A stretch of DNA of 64,000 bases from Raineyella sp034933565 (GCF_034933565.1 NZ_JAYFNG010000019.1:62001-126000), one strand, 5' to 3'; numbered from the stretch's first letter, positions 25,871 through 35,487 are shown. Notes: generated by a model not told the origin, from the letters alone. Numbers and translations: made by a program.

Positions 25871-27172
25871 GTGAGCGTCCCGCAGCCGCCCGACCCCCAG
25901 CACGGCCCCTGGCCGGGCTCCCCCCAGCCCTCGCCCTGGGCCCGTCCGGCCGTGCCGCCGTTCCCGGGGTACGGCATGCCTACCGGCCCCTACCGCCCGG
26001 TGCCGATCCGTACGGTCCGCCGGGCCGGCGCCCCACTGGCCGGCATCATCCTCGCCGCCATCGGCGCGGCGGTGATCGCGTACCTGGCACTGTCCGGGGC
26101 GACCACGGTCGGTACCTTCGTCGGCGCCGTGGTGCTGTCGACCGTGGGGGCGGTGGTGGTGATCGCCTGCTACATGTGGCTGGACCGCTGGGAGCCCGAG
26201 CCGCCGACCTATCTCATCTGGGCGTTCCTGTGGGGTGGCGGCGTGGCCACCGCCGGCGCGATGCTGTTCGAGGAACTGCTGGCCGCCCTCGTGTTCGACC
26301 ACAACGACATCCTGGTCGCCTCGATCGCGGCGCCACTGGCCGAGGAGGGGCTGAAGGGCGCCTTCCTGCTGATCATGCTCACCGGGCTGCGCCGCCGCGA
26401 GATGACCTCGCTGACCGACACGCTCGTCTACGCCGGGATGGCCGGCATCGGCTTCGCGTTCGTGGAGAACCTGCTCTACTTCTCCACCTCGGAGTCGGTG
26501 GGACAGACCACCTTCATGTTCTTCGCACGGATCCTGATGGGAGCGTTCGCGCACCCGTTCTTCACCACGATCACCGCCCTCGGCGTGCACGCCGCCACGC
26601 AACAGCGCTCCGCCGGCGCGAAGGTGACGATGGTCCTGCTCGGCTTCTCCGGGGCGATGCTGCTGCACGGCCTGTGGAACTTCTCCTCCTCGTTCAGCAT
26701 CACCGCCTACGTCCTGACCTATCTGGTGGTGATGGTGCCGGCGTTCGTCGTGCTGACACGCCAGGCGATCCGGTCGCGGCGGCTGGAGGGCATGGTGGTC
26801 CGCCGGGAGCTGCCCGAGATGGTGTGGAGCGGACTGATCAGCCCGGAGGAGGCCGGTTGGCTGGGGTCACTGCGGACCCGGGCGGCACGCACCCGGGGAC
26901 TGCCGCGTGACGAGGCACGCGCGGTGGCCACCTTCACCGATGCGGTGACGGAGCTGGCCTTCGTCCGCGACCGGATCAAGCGCGGCTGGTCGACACCCGA
27001 GCAGCAGGCCCAGCAGGCCGAGCTGGCGATGTTCGTCGCCGACCTGCACGCCGCCGCGGCACCGGTGATCGAGCCGATGACCGGTGGGATCCCGGTCGTG
27101 CCGCCGATGGCGCCGCCGCCGAACGCGCCGTTGCCCCCGTTCCAGCCCCGACCGGGCGGTTGGCGCGGCTGA
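25871..27172 (+). CDS. PrsW family intramembrane metalloprotease
   Basis: This is a 433-residue multi-pass protease of the PrsW/CPBP type. A Pro-rich cytosolic N-terminus (about 50 residues) precedes eight or so helices that carry the expected acidic and histidine motifs: APLAEEGLKG, GFAFVENLLYF, MGAFAHPFFT and LLHGLWNF. A soluble, charged C-terminal region follows, ending in Pro-rich sequence. PrsW proteins cleave anti-sigma factors in some Firmicutes; no such partner is adjacent here. The start is GTG at 25871, divergent from mfd. Confidence 0.9.
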   Translation: MSVPQPPDPQHGPWPGSPQPSPWARPAVPPFPGYGMPTGPYRPVPIRTVRRAGAPLAGIILAAIGAAVIAYLALSGATTVGTFVGAVVLSTVGAVVVIACYMWLDRWEPEPPTYLIWAFLWGGGVATAGAMLFEELLAALVFDHNDILVASIAAPLAEEGLKGAFLLIMLTGLRRREMTSLTDTLVYAGMAGIGFAFVENLLYFSTSESVGQTTFMFFARILMGAFAHPFFTTITALGVHAATQQRSAGAKVTMVLLGFSGAMLLHGLWNFSSSFSITAYVLTYLVVMVPAFVVLTRQAIRSRRLEGMVVRRELPEMVWSGLISPEEAGWLGSLRTRAARTRGLPRDEARAVATFTDAVTELAFVRDRIKRGWSTPEQQAQQAELAMFVADLHAAAAPVIEPMTGGIPVVPPMAPPPNAPLPPFQPRPGGWRG

Positions 27173-27267
27173 GTGCCGGGTGACGACGGGGGCGCACGTG
27201 GGGCGCCGGGCGAGAACGGAGCGCCGGACGCTGGTGGGGCATCGGGCGAGGAGAGCCGGGCGCAGGT

Positions 27268-27861
27268 CTAGGAGTTGTAGCGGTTCTGCGCCGCGGACAG
27301 CCCCTCGGTGAGCAGCATCTCCACCGCGTCGGCGGCTCGGGCCACCTCGACGCCGACGGCGTCGCGCTGGGAGGCGGGGAAGCCGGAGAGCACGAAGTCG
27401 GCGGGCGCCTGTCGGCCCGGCGGCCGGCCGATGCCGAACCGTACCCGGAGGAAGTCCCCGGAGTGCAGGTGGGCGCGCATCGACTTCAGGCCGTTGTGGC
27501 CGTTGTCGCCGCCGCCCTTCTTCAGCCGTAGCTGGCCCAGGTCGAGGTCCAGCTCGTCGTGGATGGCGACGATCTCGGCAGGCGTGACCCCATAGAAGGT
27601 GGCCAGCCGGCCGACCGCGATGCCCGACTCGTTCATGTAGGTGCGGGAGCGGACCAGGGCCACGCGTACGGCACCCGGCGCGGGAACGCCCGGACCGAGC
27701 GGGCCGATCCTCGTCTCGGCGACCTCCGCGCGCATCTTCGGCACCGATCTCAGCGCGACCCGGGCGCGGCGGGCGAGTTCATCGACCACCATGTACCCGA
27801 CGTTGTGTCGGGTGTGGGCATAGGTGGGGCCCGGATTGCCGAGCCCCACCACCAGCCACAT
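27268..27861 (-). CDS. pth: Peptidyl-tRNA hydrolase
   Basis: This is a 197-residue enzyme that releases peptides from peptidyl-tRNA. Catalytic and binding residues are in VVGLGNPGPTYAHTRHNVGYM (Asn and His), TYMNESGIAVG and the catalytic Asp in VAIHDELDLDLG. The C-terminal KGGGDNGHNGLKSM is also typical. Length and order match the family. It lies downstream of rplY, a common pairing. Confidence 0.95.
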   Translation of the reverse strand: MWLVVGLGNPGPTYAHTRHNVGYMVVDELARRARVALRSVPKMRAEVAETRIGPLGPGVPAPGAVRVALVRSRTYMNESGIAVGRLATFYGVTPAEIVAIHDELDLDLGQLRLKKGGGDNGHNGLKSMRAHLHSGDFLRVRFGIGRPPGRQAPADFVLSGFPASQRDAVGVEVARAADAVEMLLTEGLSAAQNRYNS

Positions 27862-27918
27862 GTCAGTCAGTCCTTCGGATCGATCGGTGTCGTCGGATCC
27901 CGCGGTGTCCGCGGGGGA

Positions 27919-28509
27919 TCACTCGGCCTCGGGCTCCTCGACGGCCTCGGGCTCCTCGACGGCCTCGACGGCCTCGTGGGTCACCGACAGGATGGTCTCG
28001 TCCTCGTCGCCGACGAAGCTGACCCCGGCCGGGAGGGTCAGATCCTTGGCGATGACCTGCGCGCCGGCCTGCAGGCCCTCGACGTTGATCTCGATGTCAC
28101 CGGGGATGTCGGTGACCGGGGCCTCCAGGCTGATGGTGTTGCGGTCGACCACGACGGTGGTGCCCGGGGCGGCCTCGCCGGTGACGAGGATGGCGACCTC
28201 GACGACGACCTTCTCGTTGGCGCGTACGGCCAGCAGGTCGACGTGGATCAGGTGGCGCTTGATCGGGTCACGCTGGATCTGCTTGGCCAGGGCCAGGCGC
28301 GGGGTGGACTCGCCGGCGACGTTGAGCTCGAGCAGGGCGTTGTCGGTGCGCAGGGCGAGCATCGCCTCGTGCCCCGGCAGGGACAGGTGCAGCGGGTCCA
28401 TGCCGTGGCCGTAGAGCACGGCCGGGACAAGGTGGGCGCGGCGGGCGCGGCGGGCAGCACCCTTGCCGAACTCGTCGCGGACCTGGACGGAGAGGGTGGC
28501 ATCAGCCAT
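27919..28509 (-). CDS. rplY: 50S ribosomal protein L25, long (Ctc) form
   Basis: This is a 196-residue L25 of the general-stress Ctc type, which binds 5S rRNA. The N-terminal half holds the RNA-binding beta barrel (VRDEFGKGAARRARR and LYGHGMDPLHLSLPG). The C-terminal half is the TL5-like extension, ending in an acidic tail EAVEEPEAVEEPEAE encoded by two 18-base tandem repeats (27924-27959). The ATG at 28509 with GGAGG eight bases upstream is preferred over an ATG nine codons before it. Confidence 0.94.
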   Translation of the reverse strand: MADATLSVQVRDEFGKGAARRARRAHLVPAVLYGHGMDPLHLSLPGHEAMLALRTDNALLELNVAGESTPRLALAKQIQRDPIKRHLIHVDLLAVRANEKVVVEVAILVTGEAAPGTTVVVDRNTISLEAPVTDIPGDIEINVEGLQAGAQVIAKDLTLPAGVSFVGDEDETILSVTHEAVEAVEEPEAVEEPEAE

Positions 28510-28729
28510 GGTGGCCTCCTGGTGTCGGGCCGTCACGCGGGCGGCCGGGATGCTGGTTCTGCCGCCAGGGCCGGGACGTACGCGTCGACCGGCACGCCGC
28601 GACCACGGGTCAACGGCACACCACGTCGATCACGTTCGGCGTACCTGCGTACGCCTCCCCTCGCCGAGGCAACCCGGACAGGCTATCACGTCGTGATCCG
28701 GACGAGCGGGAGCGGGATGCCACCCCGGG

Positions 28730-28761
28730 CGACCCGGCGACCCGGCGACCCGGCGACCCGG
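28730..28761. repeat. Four 8-base tandem repeats in the rplY-prs gap
   Basis: CGACCCGG is repeated four times without interruption. The 431-base gap 28510-28940 otherwise holds the rplY upstream region, the prs terminator hairpin and a degenerate ACGAGC(G/C)GT-type repeat near 28855-28930. No gene is visible in it. Confidence 0.85.
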
Positions 28762-28802
28762 GCGCAGGATACGAACGGGACGGGCGGGCCCAGGAACGCG
28801 GA

Positions 28803-28842
28803 CCGGGCGCCGGCACCCCGAGGAGGTGGTGCCGGCGCCCGG
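28803..28842 (-). terminator. prs transcript terminator hairpin
   Basis: A 15-base perfect stem joins 28803-28817 (CCGGGCGCCGGCACC) to 28828-28842, with a ten-base loop. It lies about 100 bases beyond the prs stop on the same strand and separates prs from rplY. Confidence 0.75.
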
Positions 28843-28940
28843 GCAGGACGCGGTGTCGACGACGAGCGGTGCCGACGATGAGCTGTCAGCGACGAACAGT
28901 CAATGACAAAGAGTCGGCGACGAGCCGTCGCGAGGAGTGC

Positions 28941-29936
28941 TCAGTGGCGAGTGCTCAGTGGCGAATTGTCGGCGAACAGCTTGGTGACCGAGCCGTCCTC
29001 GAACACTTCGTGGATGGCCTGGGCCAGCATCGGAGCGATGGACAGCACGGTCAGCTTGTCCACCGGCACCTGGGTGCGGATCGGCAGCGTGTTGCAGACG
29101 ATGACCTCCTCGAAGGCCGAATCGTTCAGCCGCTGCGCCGCCGGGCCGGACAGCACCGGGTGGGTGGCGGCGGCGATGACCTTCTTGGCACCGCGCTGCT
29201 TGAGCGCCTCGGCGGCCTGGCAGATGGTTCCGGCGGTGTCGATCATGTCGTCGACGAGCAGGCAGACGCGCCCCTCGACATCACCGACGACCTCGTGCAC
29301 GGCCACCGTGTTGGCGATGTTGGGGTCGCGACGCTTGTGGATGATGGCCAGTCGGCTGCCGAGCCGGTCGGTCCACATATCCGCGAGGCGCACCCGACCG
29401 GCATCGGGGGACACGACGGTCATCTCGTCGGTGTCGTACTTCGCGGCGACATACTCGGCGAGCACCGGCAGACCCCACAAGTGGTCGACCGGGCCGTCGA
29501 AGAAGCCCTGGATCTGCGCGGCGTGCAGGTCGATCGACATGATCCGGTCGGCGCCGGCGGCGCTGAACAGGTCGGCGACCAGACGGGCCGAGATGGGCTC
29601 CCGCCCGAGGTGCTTCTTGTCCTGGCGCGCGTACGGGTAGAACGGGGCGATCACGGTGATCCGCTTGGCCGAGGCACGCTTCAGCGCGTCGACCATGATC
29701 AGCTGCTCCATCAGCGATTCGTTCACCGGCGACGCATGCGACTGGACCACGAAGGCGTCCGAGCCACGGACCGATTCCTCGTACTGGACGTAGATCTCCG
29801 AGTTCGCGTAGGTCACCTGGCGGGTGGGCACCAGCTCGGTGTCCAGATGCCGGGCGATCTCCTGGGCGAGCTCGGGATAGGCGCGACCGGTGAAGAGCAT
29901 CAGGTGCTTCTCGGTCGGCAGCTTGAAACCGCTCAC
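28941..29936 (-). CDS. prs: Ribose-phosphate pyrophosphokinase
   Basis: This is a 331-residue PRPP synthase, making phosphoribosyl pyrophosphate from ribose 5-phosphate and ATP. Conserved parts are FYPYARQDKKHLGREPIS, SIDLHAAQIQGFFDGPVD and the PRPP loop LLVDDMIDTAGTI. The GTG at 29936 has GAGGAGA upstream and gives normal length. glmU is just upstream on the same strand, a conserved actinobacterial order. A 14-base tandem duplication (28937-28950, 28951-28964) covers the stop codon. Confidence 0.95.
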   Translation of the reverse strand: MSGFKLPTEKHLMLFTGRAYPELAQEIARHLDTELVPTRQVTYANSEIYVQYEESVRGSDAFVVQSHASPVNESLMEQLIMVDALKRASAKRITVIAPFYPYARQDKKHLGREPISARLVADLFSAAGADRIMSIDLHAAQIQGFFDGPVDHLWGLPVLAEYVAAKYDTDEMTVVSPDAGRVRLADMWTDRLGSRLAIIHKRRDPNIANTVAVHEVVGDVEGRVCLLVDDMIDTAGTICQAAEALKQRGAKKVIAAATHPVLSGPAAQRLNDSAFEEVIVCNTLPIRTQVPVDKLTVLSIAPMLAQAIHEVFEDGSVTKLFADNSPLSTRH

Positions 29937-30053
29937 GTGTGCTGGTCTCCTCGGAGTTGTCGGGGGTGCCGGCCCCCGGTGATGTGTGTCGCCGCGCTGA
30001 CCCACGGCGGGACGCGCCGACAGTGGCTCTGCCGGCGCGGGGTGTGTCGATCC

Positions 30054-31442
30054 TCAGTCGAGGCCGGAGCCACGGGCGCCGGCGGCACCCTGCGTGGTCA
30101 CATCCTCGGTGACGGTCGATCCGGCGGCGACGTACGCCCCGTCGGAGACCGTGACGGGAGCCACCAGCACACTGTGGGCACCGATGAAGGCACCGGCGCC
30201 GACATGCGTTGTCTGCTTGGACTTCCCGTCATCGTTCGCGACGATGGTACCGGCACACAGCGTGGCTCCGGCGCCGATCTCGACATCCGCCGCGTACGCC
30301 TGGTGGGCGACCGTCGTGCCTGCCCCGACCACCGCGCGCTTCGTCTCGACGAACGCGCCGAGCCGGACGTCCTCGGCGAGCTCGGTGCCGGGACGCAGGT
30401 AGGCGAACGGCCCGACCTGGCAGCCGGACCCGACGGTGGCGAGCAGCCCCTGGGAGCGGCTGATCGTCGCCCCCTCGCCGACCTCGACGTCCTTCAGCGT
30501 GGTGTCCGGCCCGATCACTGCACCGGTGGCGATCGAGGTCGCCCCGAGCAGCTGGGTGCCGGGCAGCAGGGTGACGTCGGGGGCGATGTCGACGGAGTCC
30601 TCGATCCAGGTGGTGGCCGGGTCGACGACGGTGACACCGGCGAGCATCCACTTCTCCCCGATCCGCCGGTTCATCTCGGCGCCCATCCGGGCCAGCTGGA
30701 GGCGGTTGTTGACCCCCTCGGTCTGCCACAGGTCCTCGGTGACGTACGCCCCGACGCGGCGCCCGACGGCGTTGGCGTGGGCGATCACATCGGTGAGGTA
30801 GAGCTCGCCCTGCGCGTTGTCGGTGCCGAGACTGGCCAGGCCGTCGTGCAGGACGTCGGCGTCGAAGACGTAGATGCCGGAGTTGATCTCGGTGATCGCC
30901 CGCTCCGCCTCCGAGGCGTCCTTGTGCTCGACGATGCGGGCGATCCCGGCGTCGCCGCCGCGGACGATCCGGCCGTAGCCGGTCGGGTCGGGCACGTGCG
31001 CGGTCAGCACGGTGACCGCGTCCCCGGAGCTGCGGTGGTCCTCGACCATGGCGCTCAGCGTCTCGCCGCTGAGCAGGGGGACGTCGCCGTACGTGACGAC
31101 GACGATGCCGCTGATCTCCCCCAGCGGCGCCAGGCCGCACATCACCGCGTGACCGGTGCCCTTCTGCTCCTCCTGCACCGCGGTCAGCACCGCCGGGGCG
31201 ACCTCGCGCAGGTGCGCCTCGACCTGTTCGCGCTGGTGGCCCACCACGACGACCAGGTGCTCCGGCGACACCTGTTCGGCGGCGTCGACCGCCCAGGCCA
31301 GCATCGAGCGGCCGGCGACCTCGTGCAGCACCTTGGCCCGGGACGACTTCATCCTGGTCCCGGCACCGGCGGCGAGCACCACGACAGCGCCCACACCTCC
31401 GCCTGCCGTTGCGTTCGTCGTCACGTCGTCACTCGCGGTCAC
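30054..31442 (-). CDS. glmU: Bifunctional GlmU uridylyltransferase/acetyltransferase
   Basis: This is a 462-residue enzyme that makes UDP-N-acetylglucosamine for the cell wall from glucosamine 1-phosphate, acetyl-CoA and UTP. The N-terminal uridylyltransferase carries AAGAGTRMKSSRAKVLHEVAG, and VVVTYGDVPLLSGETL holds the metal-binding Asp. The C-terminal half is a left-handed beta-helix with hexapeptide repeats and the acetyltransferase segment AHQAYAADVEIG. The GTG at 31442 has AAGGAG correctly spaced; an upstream ATG would add 12 unconserved residues. Confidence 0.95.
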   Translation of the reverse strand: MTASDDVTTNATAGGGVGAVVVLAAGAGTRMKSSRAKVLHEVAGRSMLAWAVDAAEQVSPEHLVVVVGHQREQVEAHLREVAPAVLTAVQEEQKGTGHAVMCGLAPLGEISGIVVVTYGDVPLLSGETLSAMVEDHRSSGDAVTVLTAHVPDPTGYGRIVRGGDAGIARIVEHKDASEAERAITEINSGIYVFDADVLHDGLASLGTDNAQGELYLTDVIAHANAVGRRVGAYVTEDLWQTEGVNNRLQLARMGAEMNRRIGEKWMLAGVTVVDPATTWIEDSVDIAPDVTLLPGTQLLGATSIATGAVIGPDTTLKDVEVGEGATISRSQGLLATVGSGCQVGPFAYLRPGTELAEDVRLGAFVETKRAVVGAGTTVAHQAYAADVEIGAGATLCAGTIVANDDGKSKQTTHVGAGAFIGAHSVLVAPVTVSDGAYVAAGSTVTEDVTTQGAAGARGSGLD

Positions 31443-31572
31443 CGTCGTCTCCTTGGGCAGGGGCTCTTGAGCAGGCACGCCCCGAGGTGACCGGTCCCGC
31501 AGGACCGGAGGACCACTCCGCGGCGTGTCCTCACCCTATCGCGCAGCGCCCGTACGGCCGGTGAGGCGGGCC

Positions 31573-33117
31573 CTACCGGTCGACCGGGCCGCCGGTGCCG
31601 GTGGACGTGGCAGTGGGTGCGTTGAGCCCGGCCAGGTTCGGGGTGGTGGTGACCGCACCCCGGCCGTTGCCCTTGGCCATCTGGCGGAACGCGTTCTCCA
31701 TCACCCGCCGGACGAAGGAGACCGAGGCGTCGGTGATGTTGTACTTCGCGTTCGGGCCGTTGAGCACCTTCACCCACATCATCGAGCCGGTGGCCCAGAC
31801 CCCGGCCGTGCCGGTGGAGTAGTAGGTCATGTCCGAGTAGGTGTGCTTGTTGGTCCCGCAGGCCACCGGAGAGTGCGCGGCGACGGTGAGCGAGTCGGGG
31901 GTGCCCTGGATCGGGTAGGCGCGGTCGATCTCGATGCCGACGACGCCGGGGATCCGGTCGCCCTTCTTGACCCCGGCGCCCTCGAAGAGCGGGAAGGACG
32001 GGTCCTCGATCACCATGTCGCCGTAGGCGGGGAAACATTCGTAGAGCATGCCGGTCAGTGAGTTCTCCGGGTCGGGGTGGGGCCGGGAGCGCCACATCAC
32101 CGTGGTGTCGACCGCGTCCTTCTTCGGGTCGGAGGTGTTCTTGTACCCGACCACGACGCGCCGGTCACCGGTCGCCCCGTCCTCCAGCCGGACCCGCCAG
32201 TAGACGGCGTTGGCGCCGAGGAAGGCCAGCGACGTGCCGGTGTCGCGGGCCTTCTCCACGGCCGTACGCTCCGGGACCGTCCAGTACTCGTCGTGGCCCA
32301 TGCTGACCATCCCGGAGGCTCCCTGCAGCAGGTCCGGTTCCCGGTCGAGGTCGACCGACGTGACGTACGCCAGGTCGACGCCGAGCCCCTCGGCGAGCTG
32401 GATCGTGGCGAGTTCGTCGCCGAAGAACTGCTGGGCGCCGTTGCCTTTCTGCGGCCGGTCGAAACTGACCCGGGTCGCACGGCTGTTGCCAGGCCCGTCG
32501 TAGAGCGAGTAGCCGCCCCAGTCGTTGTACGCCTGGTCGGTGATGACGGCGTTGACGATCACCAGCCGCCCGGCGGTGGAGCGGCTGCGGACGGTGACCG
32601 GCACGTAGCGCGACCTGCCCGCGGCGGTGAGCTTGAGCAGATAGGAGCCCTCCGGCCAGCCGGTGGTGGTGACGTCGGCGGTCTTCGACCACGTGGCCAC
32701 GACCATGTTGCCGGCCTCGATCACCGGGTCCGGCTGTTTGACACCCTTGAGCGGCTGCGGGGACTGCCAGACCAGCCGGGCGCCGGTGCCGCCGTACGAT
32801 CCGACCCGGTAGGCCGCGACGGCGACGTCCCCCAGCGTCGAGGTGACGTGGAGGCCGAACGACTCCCCCGGCAGCACCGAGGTGCGGTCCGCATAGCCGG
32901 CCAGCTGGGCGTCAGTGGCCACCGCGGAGCCGGGGATCTGCCAGTCCTCCGTCCCGGGCCTGGCGTTCTCCGCGACGGTCCACGGCTGGGCCGGCGACGC
33001 CGAGGTGGTGGCGTGCGGGCCGGTCGGCGGGGTGCTGGGCGCCGCGCAGGCCGTCAGGAGCAGGCAGACGACCAGCAGGGCCGCGCCGGCGCGGCGCCGG
33101 CCGGATCGGATTCGCAT
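31573..33117 (-). CDS. Lipoprotein with N,N-dimethylformamidase beta-like domain
   Basis: This is a 514-residue predicted lipoprotein: the signal RRAGAALLVVCLLLTACAAP has lipobox LTAC. The rest resembles the N,N-dimethylformamidase beta-subunit-like domain. An N-terminal beta-sandwich (VLPGESFGLHVTSTLGDVAVAAYRVG, in outline) precedes a larger domain with NDWGGYSLYDG, GHDEYWTVPER and SMMWVKVLNGPN. Secreted members of this family occur in Actinobacteria; no enzyme activity can be assigned from sequence. The start at 33117 is set by the signal peptide; longer in-frame starts add a Pro/Arg-rich leader. Confidence 0.8.
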   Translation of the reverse strand: MRIRSGRRRAGAALLVVCLLLTACAAPSTPPTGPHATTSASPAQPWTVAENARPGTEDWQIPGSAVATDAQLAGYADRTSVLPGESFGLHVTSTLGDVAVAAYRVGSYGGTGARLVWQSPQPLKGVKQPDPVIEAGNMVVATWSKTADVTTTGWPEGSYLLKLTAAGRSRYVPVTVRSRSTAGRLVIVNAVITDQAYNDWGGYSLYDGPGNSRATRVSFDRPQKGNGAQQFFGDELATIQLAEGLGVDLAYVTSVDLDREPDLLQGASGMVSMGHDEYWTVPERTAVEKARDTGTSLAFLGANAVYWRVRLEDGATGDRRVVVGYKNTSDPKKDAVDTTVMWRSRPHPDPENSLTGMLYECFPAYGDMVIEDPSFPLFEGAGVKKGDRIPGVVGIEIDRAYPIQGTPDSLTVAAHSPVACGTNKHTYSDMTYYSTGTAGVWATGSMMWVKVLNGPNAKYNITDASVSFVRRVMENAFRQMAKGNGRGAVTTTPNLAGLNAPTATSTGTGGPVDR

Positions 33118-33194
33118 GCCGGTGAGACTAGTGCGCCGCTGGGGCGGCGGGCCACGGCTGCCCGGGGCACCGACTCGGGTCACGCTCAGGGCCG

Positions 33195-33315
33195 AAGAGC
33201 CCGGAGGTGAAGCCCTCAGAGGTCAAGGGCCCAGGAGTGAAGAGCTCAGAAGTGAAGGGTCCAGGAGGCGGAGCCCTCAGAAAGCGGAGGACTCAGAAAG
33301 CGAAGAGCTCAGGAA
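33195..33315. repeat. Degenerate purine-rich tandem repeat at the end of the DD-peptidase-like gene
   Basis: A run of imperfect 17-21-base units of the form GAAGAGCTCAG(A/G)AGTGAAG, interleaved with GAGCCCTCAG and CCAGGAG variants, covers the gap and includes the stop codon at 33309-33311. The strand is unusually purine-rich for this genome. Confidence 0.7.
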
Positions 33316-34325
33316 GCGAAGCCGGCGTGGACGTGGTCGTGGTGGGTGTCGTCGGTGAAGAATGCCGAGCCGGACAGCGCGTACGGTCCACCGACGTTGT
33401 AGGAGCCGGCCTTCGCCGCATCGCGCATGTAGGAGGTCACCAGCGCCTGCGGAGTCGACCCGGCGACCACGGCCTGCCCGTCGATCCGCCAGGTGTCGAA
33501 GGCCCGCCCCCGCGGATGGTCACTGAGCCGGCTGGTGCCGAACACGTAGGTGGGGTGGCCGGAGCGGACCACGCTCACCCCGATCCGGTAGGTCCGGGCG
33601 AGCCCCAGCATCGCCTCGAGCACCGAGTCGTGCACCTGCCCCGAGGCGATGTCGGCCGCCGAGGCGGGCGGAAGGTCGATCCGCTCCGAGGTCAGCACCT
33701 CGTGGGCGAGCGGCGAGGGGGTGACCGCCGGACCGGGGTCGGACGGGTGGATCTCGGTGACCCGCCAGCTCGGCGAGGCCTCGACCAGACGTACGTCGTA
33801 CGTCGCCCCACCGGTGGTGACCGCACCCGCGGCGTCACGGGTCCAGGCCCGGGTCACCACGAGCACGCTCGCGGTGCTGGCGAGGATGCCGCCGTACTGT
33901 GCCTCGATCACCTGCAGCACCGACGCCTCGGCGTCCGAGACGACCGGGCCGGCGGCCGCGACCAGGCCCTGGTCCTGACCGAGGGCACTGAGCCGGGCCC
34001 GGGCTGCGGCCGCCCCGGACTGACCCGGCCCCCAGGTGCCCAGGGCCTCGACGAGGCGGGTCGCGGCGAGCTTGACCTCGGGACGTACGTCGCGCGGGTC
34101 CGCCGGCCAGGCGGCAGCCGCGGGCAACGGGGTCACGGTGGGGCCCAGCGTGGGGGTGCCGACCGGGCCGGGTGGGCTGGCCGCTGGTGTCGCACCGGCG
34201 GACCCGGCACCGCCGGTGGATCGGGCACCGCCGGTCGGGCCCGGGCGGGTGCAGGCGGACAGCAACACGCCGGCGCCGGCCAGCAGCAGGGCCCGGCGCC
34301 CGACGTGTGGCGGGTCAGCGGTCAC
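33309..34325 (-). CDS. Lipoprotein with M15-like DD-peptidase C-terminal domain
   Basis: This is a 338-residue predicted lipoprotein (lipobox LSAC near residue 25), followed by a Gly/Pro/Thr-rich linker to about residue 70. The C-terminal 120 residues have the zinc signature of Hedgehog/DD-peptidase-fold enzymes: SDHPRGRAFDTWRIDG supplies His and Asp, and THHDHVHAGF supplies the later His. It would act on peptidoglycan outside the membrane, but enzymatic specificity is not certain. The start is GTG at 34325. It diverges from the DMT-type transporter gene. Confidence 0.75.
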   Translation of the reverse strand: MTADPPHVGRRALLLAGAGVLLSACTRPGPTGGARSTGGAGSAGATPAASPPGPVGTPTLGPTVTPLPAAAAWPADPRDVRPEVKLAATRLVEALGTWGPGQSGAAAARARLSALGQDQGLVAAAGPVVSDAEASVLQVIEAQYGGILASTASVLVVTRAWTRDAAGAVTTGGATYDVRLVEASPSWRVTEIHPSDPGPAVTPSPLAHEVLTSERIDLPPASAADIASGQVHDSVLEAMLGLARTYRIGVSVVRSGHPTYVFGTSRLSDHPRGRAFDTWRIDGQAVVAGSTPQALVTSYMRDAAKAGSYNVGGPYALSGSAFFTDDTHHDHVHAGFAS

Positions 34326-34486
34326 CCTGACAGTGTGCGTCGCAGGAGCTGAGTCGCGGATGATGAGTCACGGGAGCTGCCTCGCAAGTGACGAGTCGGA
34401 CCCGCCCGCTGCCGCTGGACGTGCCGCGTGAGCGGATCGGCGAGGATCATGAACGGTGAGCTTCGACAATCCCGCGGAGGGGCGCG

Positions 34487-35389
34487 ATGCACCACGACAT
34501 TCCGCTGGCCATCCTGCTGACGATCGCCAAGACGATCGTCTTCGCCCTGGCCGCGACCCTGCAGCACCAGGCGGTGGGGCAACAGTCCGGCGGTCCTCAC
34601 CGACGCGAGACCCTCAGCCTGCGCCAGTTGTGGGCCCTGATCCGGTCGTCGCGCTGGTGGCTCGGCGCGGGACTCAACGGGGTCGGCGCCCTCCTCTCCA
34701 TCGGCGCGCTGCTCCTGGCCCCGCTGACCGTCGTGGCTCCCCTCGCGGTCCTTGCGGTGCCCTGGACCGTCATGCTGGCCAGCCGCGTCCACCACTTCCG
34801 CGTCCCGCCCGTGATGTGGGGCGCGGTCGGCCTGACGGTCACCGGCACCGCATGGTTCGCCGTAGTGGCCGTCCTCCACACGGCCGAGCACGACACGTAC
34901 GCCGGCTCCGGGGTCCTCGTGGGCGTCCTGGTCGTGTTCGCCATCGCCGGGCTGCTCGCCCTCGTCGGTGCACGCGGGCCGCGGGCCTGGCGCTGCCTGG
35001 CCTGGGCGAGCGCCGGATCGGTGATCTTCGGGCAGGAGTCCGGTCTGATCAGAGTGATCGGGGAGTACATCCGGCACGAGGACTGGGCCGGCTCGGTCAG
35101 CTTCTGGGCCCTCGGGGTGGCACTGGTCGCCGGCTCCCTGCTGGCCGCCGCCTTCACCCAACAGGCCTTTGCACACGGCCCGGCGGAGACCGTGATGGGC
35201 ACGACGAACGCGGCGGCGCCCATGGTCGCCGTCATCTTCGGCGTCGCAGTGCTGGGCGAGGGCGCGGCGCTCACGGTGCCGGCCGCCGTGATGATGATCG
35301 TCTCCGGGCTGCTCGCGATCACCGGCGTGATCCTGCTCTCCCATTTCCATCCCCACGCCCGACGGATGCCCCAGCCCTCTCCGAGCTGA
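34487..35389 (+). CDS. DMT-superfamily (EamA/NIPA-like) transporter
   Basis: This is a 300-residue membrane protein with nine or ten hydrophobic helices, fitting the drug/metabolite transporter superfamily. Conserved-looking parts are LLSIGALLLAPLTVVAPLAVL and the second-half AFAHGPAETVMGTTNAAAPM. The arrangement resembles NIPA-type magnesium transporters as well as EamA exporters, so the substrate is open. GGAGG lies 8-12 bases upstream of the ATG. The stop codon is in the first copy of a 20-base tandem repeat. Confidence 0.78.
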   Translation: MHHDIPLAILLTIAKTIVFALAATLQHQAVGQQSGGPHRRETLSLRQLWALIRSSRWWLGAGLNGVGALLSIGALLLAPLTVVAPLAVLAVPWTVMLASRVHHFRVPPVMWGAVGLTVTGTAWFAVVAVLHTAEHDTYAGSGVLVGVLVVFAIAGLLALVGARGPRAWRCLAWASAGSVIFGQESGLIRVIGEYIRHEDWAGSVSFWALGVALVAGSLLAAAFTQQAFAHGPAETVMGTTNAAAPMVAVIFGVAVLGEGAALTVPAAVMMIVSGLLAITGVILLSHFHPHARRMPQPSPS

Positions 35390-35433
35390 ACACGCCCTGC
35401 CCGAGCTGACCACGCCCTGCCCGAGCTGACCAT
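35381..35433. repeat. 20-base tandem repeat across the transporter stop codon
   Basis: CCGAGCTGA(A/C)CACGCCCTGC occurs at 35381-35400 and 35401-35420, with a partial third copy to 35433. Each copy carries TGA; because the unit is 20 bases, the three TGAs (35387, 35407, 35427) fall in all three frames. Confidence 0.93.
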
Positions 35434-35487
35434 GTGGCCAATCACGGGGAGGACGGTCGGAGCCCAGTTCCCGCGGACCTTGCGGGC

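Noticed and set aside
21940..26910. A 1,656-codon plus-strand open frame
   Set aside because: It runs antisense through mfd and out of phase into prsW, and its composition is shadow-like (Arg/Gly/His/Val), without recognisable domains.
28869..31490. An 873-codon plus-strand open frame
   Set aside because: It is antisense to prs and glmU, both recognised by many conserved motifs.
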